The position numbers and the translations under genes were made by a program. From Candidatus Enterococcus huntleyi (GTDB lineage: Bacteria > Bacillota > Bacilli > Lactobacillales > Enterococcaceae): DNA of 64,000 nt. The notes under the pieces are model-generated. The model ran no database searches. It was not told the DNA's origin and saw only the letters and a list, made by a program, of their open reading frames with translations. Positions 17,327 to 25,529 of this stretch are shown piece by piece; position 1 is the stretch's first letter, and every line of letters begins with the position of its first letter. The stretch lies in NCBI RefSeq assembly GCF_009933175.1, contig NZ_MAEJ01000004.1, forward strand, positions 29,089-93,088. The letters run 5' to 3'.

Positions 17327-17932
17327 ATGCAACAAAACTCGCTCAGAATTTTTACCTTATGCGCGATGGCGGTCTGTATCAACGTCATACTCGGATCGAT
17401 TATTACGCTCACTCATATCCCTTTTCTATTTTTAGATTCGCTGGGGACAATCTTTATTGCAGCAAATTTTAAGATGAGATATGGCGTCATCACTGGTCTA
17501 TGCACCAATTTATTGTTAGCACTTATTCATGGTCCGTTGGCTCTGCCATTTGGTTTAGTTAGCCTGACTATCGCCATTGTCACCACTCTCTGCACGCGGA
17601 AGAAATTCACTTATGGAACAGCGATTGTAACAGGAATTTTACTGGTCGTGATCGGTTCTCTGGTGAGTGCTCCGATTCGGGTGATTTTGTATGGCGGCTT
17701 CGGTGGCTTACATAAATCTGTCTCAGATGTCCTCGTTTTTTCTATCCAAGCGACCGGTCGAAAAGCGATTACTGCCGCTTACTTTGGCGCTGTAACTGAC
17801 GGTATTTTGGATAAAATCATCTCGTGCCTATTGGTTGTTTGGTTGAGTAATTTGCCTCAGATAAAACGATTGCTTCGTTCATTTTCTCTCACAAAGGAGG
17901 AGGCTTATGAATGGTCAAAAGAGAATTCTTAA
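17327..17932 (+). CDS. ECF transporter S component
   Basis: A 201-residue membrane protein with about six hydrophobic segments. FLDSLGTIFIAANFKMRYGVITGLCTNLLLALIHGP is typical of the substrate-binding S subunit of energy-coupling-factor vitamin transporters. No energising module (EcfA, EcfA', EcfT) is nearby, as usual for group II ECF systems. The substrate is not evident. AAGGAGG lies upstream. It overlaps the WYL regulator gene by 26 bases. Confidence 0.78.
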   Translation: MQQNSLRIFTLCAMAVCINVILGSIITLTHIPFLFLDSLGTIFIAANFKMRYGVITGLCTNLLLALIHGPLALPFGLVSLTIAIVTTLCTRKKFTYGTAIVTGILLVVIGSLVSAPIRVILYGGFGGLHKSVSDVLVFSIQATGRKAITAAYFGAVTDGILDKIISCLLVVWLSNLPQIKRLLRSFSLTKEEAYEWSKENS

Positions 17933-18914
17933 GATTTTTATTCAATTACTGAGTGGCGCAACTTTGACAAAAAAAGAGCTAATCGACACTTATCAGAAAC
18001 AAGGGAGTACCATTCAGCGGGACATGATGATTATTGAAGATGTCCTTGATGAAAACTTGCGTAGCCCCGTCAATGCCCCTAGTCTTGGCACCCTTACGCG
18101 CGAGGGGAAAGGCACTTATCATCTACCAGATTACGTCAAAAAGAATTTTTTAACCGATGACGAATTGCTTGCCACTTTAAAAATATTATTTGCCAGTCGC
18201 GCTTTTAACTCAGAAGAAATGACGAATTTCATCGATAAATTTCATGATATGTCCAAGCATAAACGACGTGTGCGCCAGTTTATTGCCAATGAGGAACTGT
18301 ATTATCACGGAGTTTCAGAAGTTACTCTGCTTGATCGAATCAATTTTATTTATGACGCAATCTCAGAAAATAAAATGGTCGAATTTGAGTATACGAAATG
18401 TGGTGAAACCCGGACATTTCAACGGGTACCCAATGCGGTGCACTTCTCTGATTTATATTTCTTTATGTTGTCCGCTTCACACACGGCTCAAGATGATGCA
18501 GATTTTTCAGCATTAAATAAATTCCGTATCAATAATATGGTCAATCCAAGAATTGTTTCAGCCAAAAATAAAATGAATTATCGCGACCGCTTTGAAAGTG
18601 GTGCGTTGAGAAATCAAACAGCTCATCTCCCCTTTCTAGGCAATCCCATTACCATGGTGCTTGATTTTTATTTTGATCCAGTCTATGTGTTAGATCGTTT
18701 CCCTAATTCTAAAATTATTAAAGAAAATCAGGACGGTAGTTTTCGTATCGAGGTTGAAGCGAATGATGGCTATGGCGTGAAGATGTGGCTACTTAGCCAA
18801 GGCGACATGGTAAAAGTACTCTCGCCAAATCACATCAAGGAGTACATTATCCAAGATATGATTGGCGCCTTAAGTTATTACGGCTATGAAGTAACGACTC
18901 CAGAGGATAGTTGA
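17907..18914 (+). CDS. WYL-domain transcriptional regulator
   Basis: A 335-residue regulator with an N-terminal helix-turn-helix-like region (residues ~1-60), a WYL domain (residues ~145-230: YDAISENKMVEFEYTK through FFMLSAS and FRINNMVNPRIV) and a C-terminal WCX-type extension. AAAGGAGGAGG lies before its ATG inside the end of the ECF gene. It probably senses a small ligand and controls its own operon and the next gene through the repeated TCATAATATGCATA site. Confidence 0.85.
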   Translation: MNGQKRILKIFIQLLSGATLTKKELIDTYQKQGSTIQRDMMIIEDVLDENLRSPVNAPSLGTLTREGKGTYHLPDYVKKNFLTDDELLATLKILFASRAFNSEEMTNFIDKFHDMSKHKRRVRQFIANEELYYHGVSEVTLLDRINFIYDAISENKMVEFEYTKCGETRTFQRVPNAVHFSDLYFFMLSASHTAQDDADFSALNKFRINNMVNPRIVSAKNKMNYRDRFESGALRNQTAHLPFLGNPITMVLDFYFDPVYVLDRFPNSKIIKENQDGSFRIEVEANDGYGVKMWLLSQGDMVKVLSPNHIKEYIIQDMIGALSYYGYEVTTPEDS

Positions 18915-18934
18915 AAAACTATCTTCTTTTTTTA
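18906..18934 (+). terminator. Terminator of the ECF-WYL operon
   Basis: GATAGTT GAAA AACTATC forms a tetraloop hairpin followed by TTCTTTTTTT, immediately after the stop. Confidence 0.85.
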
Positions 18935-18951
18935 TCCGATAATCCAACTAT

Positions 18952-18981
18952 TCATAATATGCATACGTCATTTTGTACAAT
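18952..18981 (+). promoter_or_regulatory. Operator/promoter copy 2 (TCATAATATGCATA)
   Basis: TCATAATATGCATA at 18952-18965, then 10 bases, then TACAAT (18976-18981) and AGAACT, an exact match in layout to the site at 17265. It precedes the 181-residue gene. Confidence 0.7.
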
Positions 18982-19066
18982 AGAACTAATACGAAATAGG
19001 AACATTAAACGAAGCAAAAATCGTCAAACGTCTGATAAATAACTGAAAGAATGGAGTCAAATAACT

Positions 19067-19612
19067 ATGAAGAACACCGAGTCGAAAAGTGAAAATATGA
19101 AAAGTTTGTTATTAGATAGAGCACTTCTTGAAGAGCAACAACTAAAATCCTCTATTTGGGCGGTGCCTATAAAGCCCTATTTGAATAAAAAAGCTCGAGA
19201 ATTACAGAAAAGTGAACCTAATAAATACAAAGAGCTAGTGAAGGCCCAAGCGAGTATTAAACGAATTATAGAAAAGGTTATAAATAACGTCCCTCTAACT
19301 GCTCATGAGCAAGCAGATTTAAAGATAAGAGTGCTAGGCGATTGGCCAATTAATAAGGAAAATGCGGAAGGAATCGAAACTTTGGTGGCTGTCTATTATC
19401 ACGAGAAAAAGCAAGTAGTTATTGCTATTTATGAAGTCTCTGCTACAGATATAATTGAAGTCTCAAATACTTCTAAACAGCAACGCCGCAGATGGCTCGA
19501 TGGCCAAGCAGTTGATTGTTTAAGAGGCTTTGAGGAATATAAACTTCCTCTAGTAATTGACCAGTTGAGTCCCCATATGAATCGGGCACAAAAACTATTT
19601 TTCAAAAAATAA
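19067..19612 (+). CDS. Hypothetical protein under the WYL-type operator
   Basis: A 181-residue, mostly charged, apparently cytoplasmic protein with no signal peptide or membrane segment. I do not recognise a family. The first ~85 residues are helical and lysine-rich. The second half (VRVLGDWPINKENAEG, TLVAVYYHEKKQVVIAIYEVS) looks like an alpha/beta domain and is followed by QQRRRWLDG. GGAG lies ten bases before the ATG. It shares an operator with the ECF-WYL operon, so it is probably a member of the same regulon. Confidence 0.65.
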   Translation: MKNTESKSENMKSLLLDRALLEEQQLKSSIWAVPIKPYLNKKARELQKSEPNKYKELVKAQASIKRIIEKVINNVPLTAHEQADLKIRVLGDWPINKENAEGIETLVAVYYHEKKQVVIAIYEVSATDIIEVSNTSKQQRRRWLDGQAVDCLRGFEEYKLPLVIDQLSPHMNRAQKLFFKK

Positions 19613-19696
19613 CTAACCGTGCGAACTGTCTAGTTGAACCGTTAGTTTAGGTACATAAAAATAACAATGAATAAATGATAAAGTTGGAAATTACAC

Positions 19697-21541
19697 ATGG
19701 AAAAACAAAAAAGAATACACAGCAGTCGCTACATCACCGGCTTCGATGGGATTCGTTCACTAGCGGTGATTGGCGTAATTTTCTATCACCTGCTTCCTTC
19801 GACAATGAAGGGTGGCTATCTAGGTGTGCCCATTTTCTTAACCGTGTCAGGTTATTTAATTACTGACTTATTGTGTCAAGAATGGACTCAGAATCAACGT
19901 ATTGCTATCGGCCAGTTTTATGTGCGGCGCCTAAAACGTCTGCACCCAAGCCTACTCTTTCTATTAATCTCAAGCTCGGCCTACATCACGCTATTTCAAC
20001 GGAATTTATTAGTAAATTTGCGAGAAACAGTTTTTAGCGCACTCGTTTATTTAAATAATTGGTGGCAAATCAATCACGGGCTCTCTTATTTTGACCGCTT
20101 TACCAATGAATCGCCGTTTACGCATATTTGGTCCCTAGCGGTTGAAGGACAGAATTACCTGATTTGGCCCATTCTCTTTTATCTATTAATGAAATATATT
20201 CAGAGACGAGGCTGGATTTTCTATACTATTCTAGCCCTTTCCGTACTCTCAGCCATCTCTATGGCCATGTTCTACTCGCCAACAATTGATCCGACCAGGG
20301 CCTATTACGGAACAGATACACGCTTTTTCTCGATTGGGCTAGGTAATGCATTAGCACTTGTTTGGCCAAGCACTCGATTAAAACAGGAAATTCCACGACA
20401 GGCAAAACGCCTAATGAATGGTCTAGGCAGCGCGTCATTTTTACTGTTGGCATTGGCGTTTCTATTCCTGGATGCAAATAAACCGTTTGTATATTATGGA
20501 GGTATGTTTCTAATCAGCTTACTTTCAGTCATTTTAGTTGCCGTAACCGCACATCCAGGAGCTAGCCTGAATAAGTGGCTGACCAATCCAGTCTTCACTT
20601 GGATAGGCAAACGGAGCTACGCCATTTATTTATATCAATTTCCGGTAATGATTTTTTATGAAGCAAAGATCACTAATTTAGGCGAACATGTGTGGCTGCA
20701 TGCCGTTATTGAACTGGGCGTGATCCTCGTGATGAGTGAATTATCCTACCGCTTTATCGAGCAGCCCTTTAGTAAATTTGAGTATGCCCATTTAGGGACA
20801 AAATTAAGACGGTTACTGCGCGCACCACTGTTTTCAAGAAAGAGAATACTCTTTTCCCTTTCAAGCTTAGTGCTATTAGCGGCCGCTTTCGGCTGGGTGA
20901 CCGCACCCAAACGGACACTGACTGCAGATCAATTGGCGCTTCAACAGCAAATTTCTGAGAATAAGAAAGTCGCGGACAAAACGAAAACAGACAATCAAGA
21001 GGAAGTTATCGCGCAAGCCGCAACAAAGACAGAAAAAATAACCCCTGAGCAGGCAAAAAATCTACCTATCACGCTCTTTGGCGATTCACTAGCGATTGGC
21101 GCGACAGCTGATTTCCAGGAGGTTTTCCCGAATATTGTTGTAGATGGCGAGATTGGTCGACAAGTCTATGCGAGCCCACCAATGATTCAATCTCTGATTG
21201 ACCAAGACTTATTGGAAGAGACTGTTTTAGTTATTTTAGGCACAAATGGTTCATTTACAGAAGAGCAGCTAGACAATGTTATGAAAAAATTTGGTGAACG
21301 TCAGGTGTACTGGGTCAATGCGCGCATTCCCACTAAACGTTGGCAAAATGAAGTGAATGTTATGCTAGAAGCGGCCAAAGATAAATACGATAATCTAGTC
21401 GTAATAGATTGGTACAGTTATAGTAATGCCCATGAAGAATGGTTCCGCGAAGATCGTGCCCACCCCAATGAAGAAGGAATGGAAAAGTATGTGTCCTTCG
21501 TTTCCGAGAAATTAATAGCGGACATGACAACTACAGATTAA
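19697..21541 (+). CDS. OatA-like peptidoglycan/wall O-acetyltransferase (acyltransferase_3 + SGNH)
   Basis: A 614-residue enzyme with an acyltransferase-3 membrane domain (residues ~10-390, about eleven hydrophobic segments; GFDGIRSLAVIGVIFYHL and HIWSLAVEGQ) and an extracellular SGNH esterase-like domain (residues ~455-605). The SGNH catalytic Ser is in LFGDSLA, the second block is LGTNGS, and Asp and His are in DRAHP. This is the arrangement of OatA, which O-acetylates muramic acid and gives lysozyme resistance. Other wall polymers are possible substrates. Confidence 0.88.
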   Translation: MEKQKRIHSSRYITGFDGIRSLAVIGVIFYHLLPSTMKGGYLGVPIFLTVSGYLITDLLCQEWTQNQRIAIGQFYVRRLKRLHPSLLFLLISSSAYITLFQRNLLVNLRETVFSALVYLNNWWQINHGLSYFDRFTNESPFTHIWSLAVEGQNYLIWPILFYLLMKYIQRRGWIFYTILALSVLSAISMAMFYSPTIDPTRAYYGTDTRFFSIGLGNALALVWPSTRLKQEIPRQAKRLMNGLGSASFLLLALAFLFLDANKPFVYYGGMFLISLLSVILVAVTAHPGASLNKWLTNPVFTWIGKRSYAIYLYQFPVMIFYEAKITNLGEHVWLHAVIELGVILVMSELSYRFIEQPFSKFEYAHLGTKLRRLLRAPLFSRKRILFSLSSLVLLAAAFGWVTAPKRTLTADQLALQQQISENKKVADKTKTDNQEEVIAQAATKTEKITPEQAKNLPITLFGDSLAIGATADFQEVFPNIVVDGEIGRQVYASPPMIQSLIDQDLLEETVLVILGTNGSFTEEQLDNVMKKFGERQVYWVNARIPTKRWQNEVNVMLEAAKDKYDNLVVIDWYSYSNAHEEWFREDRAHPNEEGMEKYVSFVSEKLIADMTTTD

Positions 21542-21813
21542 AGAAGCTGATTGTGCTTACCTGTTCTAACCAACACTAATACTAACTCTTGATGTTGTAT
21601 TTTATAGATAAGTAACCAATCAGCTTCTATGTGTAGTTCTCTATAGCTTTTCCAATCTCCAAACAAATTATTATCTTTATATTTTGTTTTTAGGATATCA
21701 GTATCATTCTCTACGATACATGTAATTGCCATCTTCAACTTTCTCATATCAAAGTTTTTCTTTTTATAAATTTTAAAATCTCACTTAAATTTGAGCGCTC
21801 GGTCAATTCTCAT
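21538..21813 (-). pseudogene. Broken YafQ/RelE-type toxin with a relic antitoxin tail
   Basis: The C-terminal ~78 residues (FKIYKKKNFDMRKLKMA to LVRTGKHNQLL, including GDWKSYRELHIEADWLLIYKI) are typical of YafQ-family mRNA interferases. An ATG at 21813 starts MRIDRALKFK, then an in-frame TGA at about 21781-21783 interrupts the frame exactly where the family has an Arg or Lys. Immediately upstream, the last ~18 codons of a RelB/DinJ-type antitoxin (SFNSVDELWEELNEN, stop at 21803) overlap the toxin start, but its 5' part is gone. The module is dead unless an internal start gives a partial product. Confidence 0.78.
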
Positions 21814-21865
21814 TTAGTTCCTCCCAAAGCTCATCTACCGAATTAAACGAGGCAAGAATTCCCAA

Positions 21866-22560
21866 TCATTCCGCGAACTCCCACTCAATTTCATCCATCA
21901 ATTCAGTCAAAAATCCTTCTTGCAAGGCTATTTGGTGGGTAACTTTAATCTTTTCTGCTACCGGAGCAAGCCTTGGATCTTGAATTCGTTGCAGTTGCTT
22001 AATCCGAGCTGCACTGAGTTCACTTTTTGTCGCTATTTTTTGATAGGTTGCCAGATTCATCGCAATGGTTTGTAAATGTTCAGGGAACGCGTCTATTAAT
22101 CTTTGTACCATAAACAAGCCCTCTGGATCCATATCCCCCACGTAATACAATTGCGTCTGACTTTCAACTAATTTACGTAGCATTCGCCAGACTGCGTAGA
22201 TAAACTGGCCGCTGGAGCAGAGAATCGGCACTTCAAGTAATAAGTCCCCCTGGATAGAAAAGACGCCAGAGTTTTCAACAATTAGCACTCTATCACTAGT
22301 AAAAGGTCGGATCTCGGTCATCCGCAAAATTTCTTTCAATGGAATATTCCAAGAACATCCTTCTATGCATGATTGCCACCACATCTCATTGATTACGCTA
22401 TTCTTACTAGCAACTAATCCTCTAGCCGCCACATAATTCATCATGTCGTCTCTCAATAAGTAAAATTCTTCCAGCACCTCTGTAAACAATTTTCTTGTTG
22501 CTTATCGAAGACATGGGCATCGCCTGTTTGTTGGTAGGCAAACACTGGGATACGCACAAA
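21866..22560 (-). pseudogene. Truncated DUF2399 (TIGR02679/JetD-like) gene
   Basis: The intact part (TTG at 22489 to 21866, 207 residues) carries the DUF2399 Toprim-like domain: VLIVENSGVFS, LCSSGQFIYAVWRMLRKL and YYVGDMDPEGLFMVQRLI. Upstream, in another frame, RIPVFAYQQTGDAHVFDK matches the family's preceding segment, so a frameshift lies near 22490-22500. Family members are roughly twice this length, and the N-terminal half is missing. Related proteins act with SMC-like complexes (Wadjet) against plasmids; none of the partner genes is here. Confidence 0.7.
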
Positions 22561-22654
22561 CTACTACGGTGATTCCTTTAGTTCATCTGAATTCCTTACT
22601 TATAGTTATCTACCATGCCTCCAAGCTAGCAGGTTTGGCATCAATCCAGCTAAT

Positions 22655-23197
22655 CTATAGCGATTGCTCTCTTTCATCCACCAATGCCAACACTTCTACC
22701 ATGCTAATTGGTGCAAAATGAATCATATCTACTCCAACATTGACAGCATTAGCTCCTAAATATTGTGCGAAATAATCCGGCTTCGAATTATGCACGTGCC
22801 CATATAGATGAATAGACTGTTTATAATAGCCATCCCACTCCAAAATAGGATAGTGAAACAACACGAATCTCACTTTATTTTCCTTAAATGAATAGTAATC
22901 CTTCACCCACTCAAACAGAGAAAGATCAAAATCTGGATCATTCAAGTACTTCTCATGATTCCCTTTGACTAGATATTTTTTCCCACGCAACTTTTTCAAA
23001 ATCTGATTCGCTTGGGCACCGGTTCCCTTATAGACAAAATCACCTAAAATATAGACTTCATCCTTTGGTGACTTCACGACACTATTCCAATTATTAATCA
23101 ATGCTCGATTCATCTCTTCCACATTCTCAAAGGGTCGATTGCTAAACTCAATCACTGCTTCATGGTAAAAATGGGTATCTGCAATAAAATATTTCAT
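22655..23197 (-). CDS. Calcineurin-like metallophosphoesterase
   Basis: A ~180-residue phosphoesterase with all the dimetal motifs: DTH near the N-terminus, GDFV, GNHE, a His in LFHYP, and GHVH. The ATG at 23197 begins MKYFIADTHF; the frame extends five codons further up without a better site. The small size and motif set match prophage and stand-alone YfcE/YkuE-like phosphatases of unknown substrate. It is monocistronic. Confidence 0.85.
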   Translation of the reverse strand: MKYFIADTHFYHEAVIEFSNRPFENVEEMNRALINNWNSVVKSPKDEVYILGDFVYKGTGAQANQILKKLRGKKYLVKGNHEKYLNDPDFDLSLFEWVKDYYSFKENKVRFVLFHYPILEWDGYYKQSIHLYGHVHNSKPDYFAQYLGANAVNVGVDMIHFAPISMVEVLALVDEREQSL

Positions 23198-23611
23198 GTT
23201 CTCACATCCCAACGTCCATACGACTTAATTTCTATCTAATTTTATTCATTCCATAATAGCTTAAGGCCTCAGCTTCAAAGCGATTACCCAATTATACTCT
23301 ATTTTGGTAGGCAGAAACGATCTGTTCATTGAACTCACGGGAAATGATATAATTAGTGCGAAGATTAATACTGACCATACAAATAGAAACAACTAATGAA
23401 ACATTACCCCAAAAAGTAGGTATCATTTAGCTACTAGGTAACCAAGCTAGGTAATTACCCGCCATTACCTAGTAACAATCAAAAAAATAATCATTTCACC
23501 TCTCCTACCTATGTAAGCATCCATAAATATCGTTAATTCCCTACATGTACACAGCAACAGACAGACAAATTTTGATTCTTCACGTAATCTAGAATCAAGG
23601 AGGCAGACAAA
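23198..23611. other. Intergenic region before the XRE regulator
   Basis: About 410 bases without a gene. It contains an ACTAGGTAA/TTACCTAGT inverted repeat (23433-23441 and 23465-23473) of the GGTAA-rich hairpin class, and TTGATTCT/AGAATCAA (23572-23579, 23591-23598), whose right arm touches the XRE gene ribosome binding site. Confidence 0.55.
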
Positions 23612-24193
23612 GTGAACTTTAGCAAGCAACTAAAAATTTATCGTGAAACGAATGGTTATTCTCAAGAAGAACTGGCTGGAAAAATTTATGTGACACGACA
23701 AACGATTTCAAAGTGGGAGAACGATCATACCTATCCAGACATCCATAATTTGATTGCACTAAGTATCCTTTTCGATGTCACCTTAGACGAGCTCGTGAGA
23801 GGAGATGTAGAGATAATGAAAAATAATATTGATGCTGAACGTATGAACAAATTGAGTGTGGTTATGCTTTTATTTCTTATAATGACTGCAGTAGCTGTGG
23901 TTCCTTGTGTTTATTATTTAAGCTGGCTGGGGCTTTTTATCGCATTTATCCCATGTGGTATTTCTATGGTAGCAGCACTCAAGATTGAAAAAATAAAGAA
24001 AGAAAAAAATATTAAAACTTATGCTGAAATCGTGGCCTTTACAGAAGGTAAAGACCTAGACTCTATTCGAAAACAGCGTAATCGCAAAAGAGACATCCAA
24101 GCTAAAGTGAAACTCGTTTTATTATTTACGCTAGCAGGAGGAGCCATCACCGCCCTCTTTGACTTCTTATGGTTCTTGATTTTATCCCATTGA
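23612..24193 (+). CDS. XRE-family regulator with C-terminal membrane segments
   Basis: A 193-residue protein. The N-terminal helix-turn-helix (FSKQLKIYRETNGYSQEELAGKIYVTRQTISKWENDHTYPD) is of Cro/CI type. The C-terminal part has three hydrophobic segments (residues ~82-122 and ~165-190). This membrane-bound HTH form is common in Firmicutes. The start is GTG with AGGAGG eight bases upstream. The hairpin over the ribosome binding site suggests possible translational control. Confidence 0.85.
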   Translation: MNFSKQLKIYRETNGYSQEELAGKIYVTRQTISKWENDHTYPDIHNLIALSILFDVTLDELVRGDVEIMKNNIDAERMNKLSVVMLLFLIMTAVAVVPCVYYLSWLGLFIAFIPCGISMVAALKIEKIKKEKNIKTYAEIVAFTEGKDLDSIRKQRNRKRDIQAKVKLVLLFTLAGGAITALFDFLWFLILSH

Positions 24194-24271
24194 TTGTGTA
24201 GCTTCCCCTGCCATAATAAAAAACTGAAAAGATAGCTTAAATCTAGGTAGGTAAATTACCTAGGTAATAAG

Positions 24272-24323
24272 AAATAACCCTTTTGCTCCCAGTAGCATCT
24301 ATCTGGAAACAAAAGGGTTATTT
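24272..24323. terminator. Bidirectional terminator between XRE and HD genes
   Basis: AAATAACCCTTTTG and CAAAAGGGTTATTT form a perfect 14-bp stem between converging genes. A GGTAAATTACC palindrome precedes it at about 24250-24260. Confidence 0.8.
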
Positions 24324-24325
24324 AA

Positions 24326-24745
24326 TCAAGCCAATAAATACGCTTGGGCTTTTCGATATTTAGCCAGTCGTTGCTCATCCTTCTCAGTCAACACAGCCAT
24401 TCTAGAAGTGTCCATGTTATGCTTCAAATCAGCCAGCTTGACGACTCGCGCAAGTTGCTTTTCTTTAACCTTTTTTAGATAATCAAAATACGGTTCATTC
24501 TTCTGATGTGTCAAAACTTTGACAGCTTCGATTACCGTTTCGGGCAAGCCAACATTCCTAAGATCATTCTCATCAGTTGCAGTATCCTCTAAAACATCGT
24601 GAAGATAAGCTACAGCTTTCTCTTCATCAGTTTTAACGAAGCTAGCGACTGTTTTCGGATGTAAATAATACGGTTGCCCACCTTTATCAACTTGCCCTTG
24701 ATGTGCTTCTTCTGATATTTTTCTAGCAATTTCTACAAAATCCAT
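24326..24745 (-). CDS. Small HD-domain hydrolase (RelA/SpoT-type hydrolase domain)
   Basis: A 139-residue HD protein. IARKISEEAHQGQVDKGGQPYYLHPKTVA gives the first metal His, AYLHDVLEDT the HD pair, and KLADLKHNMD the last Asp. This matches stand-alone (p)ppGpp hydrolase-like proteins (small alarmone hydrolase or Mesh1-like). No synthetase domain is present. GAGGA precedes the ATG. Confidence 0.82.
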   Translation of the reverse strand: MDFVEIARKISEEAHQGQVDKGGQPYYLHPKTVASFVKTDEEKAVAYLHDVLEDTATDENDLRNVGLPETVIEAVKVLTHQKNEPYFDYLKKVKEKQLARVVKLADLKHNMDTSRMAVLTEKDEQRLAKYRKAQAYLLA

Positions 24746-24956
24746 TTTACCAATCCTCTTTTCTTCAATTGGCGATTTATTTTTTCCTAGATAAAGTATA
24801 CCCTCGGCAACTTCTATTCTCTACTATCTATCTGTAGTGACGAATTCTATCTATCAAAAACTAACTAGCTTTTGATTTTTCTATTCTATTTTATAAAAAA
24901 TCAGTATCTGTTTATCCTTATGTACAGTGGTTTAGTTACTACCACACAATGTTTTT

Positions 24957-24985
24957 TTGACTAACTAGAAAAACCTTGCTATAAT
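24957..24985 (+). promoter_or_regulatory. Strong promoter of the small RNA
   Basis: TTGACT (24957-24962), 17 bp, TATAAT (24980-24985). No coding frame with a ribosome binding site follows before the terminator at 25051-25087. Confidence 0.8.
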
Positions 24986-24991
24986 GCACGT

Positions 24992-25087
24992 GTAGGTAAA
25001 AGGTGCGCTAACACCTCTTACAAAATTGCTTCGGCAGTGGATTTGGTTGGGCTTAAAGGATTACTCCTTTAAGCTTTTTATTTTTTT
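24992..25087 (+). ncRNA. Putative antitoxin-type small RNA
   Basis: About 95 nt between a strong promoter and a perfect 10-bp hairpin terminator (GCTTAAAGGA TTAC TCCTTTAAGC then TTTTTATTTTTTT). A 5' hairpin AGGTG/CACCT lies at 25001-25016. It converges on, and overlaps the 3' end of, a hydrophobic peptide gene on the other strand, as in fst/par and TxpA-RatA type I systems. Confidence 0.6.
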
Positions 25088-25150
25088 AGCAATCGCTAAC
25101 GATAGATCAACTATCGTTAAGATCGCGATAATGTTAGCAAACATTATCAT
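25061..25150 (-). CDS. Putative hydrophobic toxin peptide of a type I system
   Basis: A 29-residue peptide: a hydrophobic stretch (MFANIIAILTIVDLSLAIA) followed by a basic tail KKIKSLKE. GAGGAAGG lies about 11 bases before ATG 25150; a second ATG is at 25144. Its last codons lie inside the hairpin that ends the opposite small RNA. An upstream 11-codon ORF (25184-25149 region, start after AAAGGAG) overlaps its start and may couple translation. The coding DNA itself folds (TAACGATAG/CTATCGTTA and ATAATGTT/AACATTAT), as in other type I toxin mRNAs. It matches no family I can name. Confidence 0.45.
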   Translation of the reverse strand: MIMFANIIAILTIVDLSLAIAKKIKSLKE

Positions 25151-25476
25151 TCAAAAAATTACCTTCCTCATTCCACCGTGATTCATTGGCAATTCTCCTT
25201 TCAAACCAACGTTTATATATTGATTAGAAGGTTGAAAGTGATTCACCACGACCTATGGCAATACTACACTTGCATGACAGCAAGTTCTTTTCTCCTCACT
25301 GACTGTAACACACTTACACCTATATAAATAGCGAATGTCTTATAAAACTTTCCTTTTATGATAGCGCCCTCATATATCTGCTTAAAACTACCATAATCTC
25401 TAGTCAAATTAGAATAATTACCAAAGTATACCTGTCATAAGCGCAGGCTTTTTCACAAGTTGAGCATCTATAATAA

Positions 25477-25517
25477 AAAGACAAGTACCCAGAGTTTCCT
25501 CTCGAATACTTGTCTTT
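25477..25517 (-). terminator. Terminator of the ABC transporter operon
   Basis: AAAGACAAGTA and TACTTGTCTTT form a perfect 11-bp stem with a T-run on the minus strand, 13 bases after the permease stop. Confidence 0.85.
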
Positions 25518-25529
25518 AACTGTCTAATT

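Larger units (their letters stand above)
24746..25529. other. Intergenic region with a small-RNA/peptide locus
   Basis: About 780 bases with no long gene. The centre (24957-25340) holds the putative type I toxin-antitoxin locus described separately; the right end holds the terminator of the ABC transporter. The parts at 24746-24950 and 25340-25470 show nothing I can name. Confidence 0.6.
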
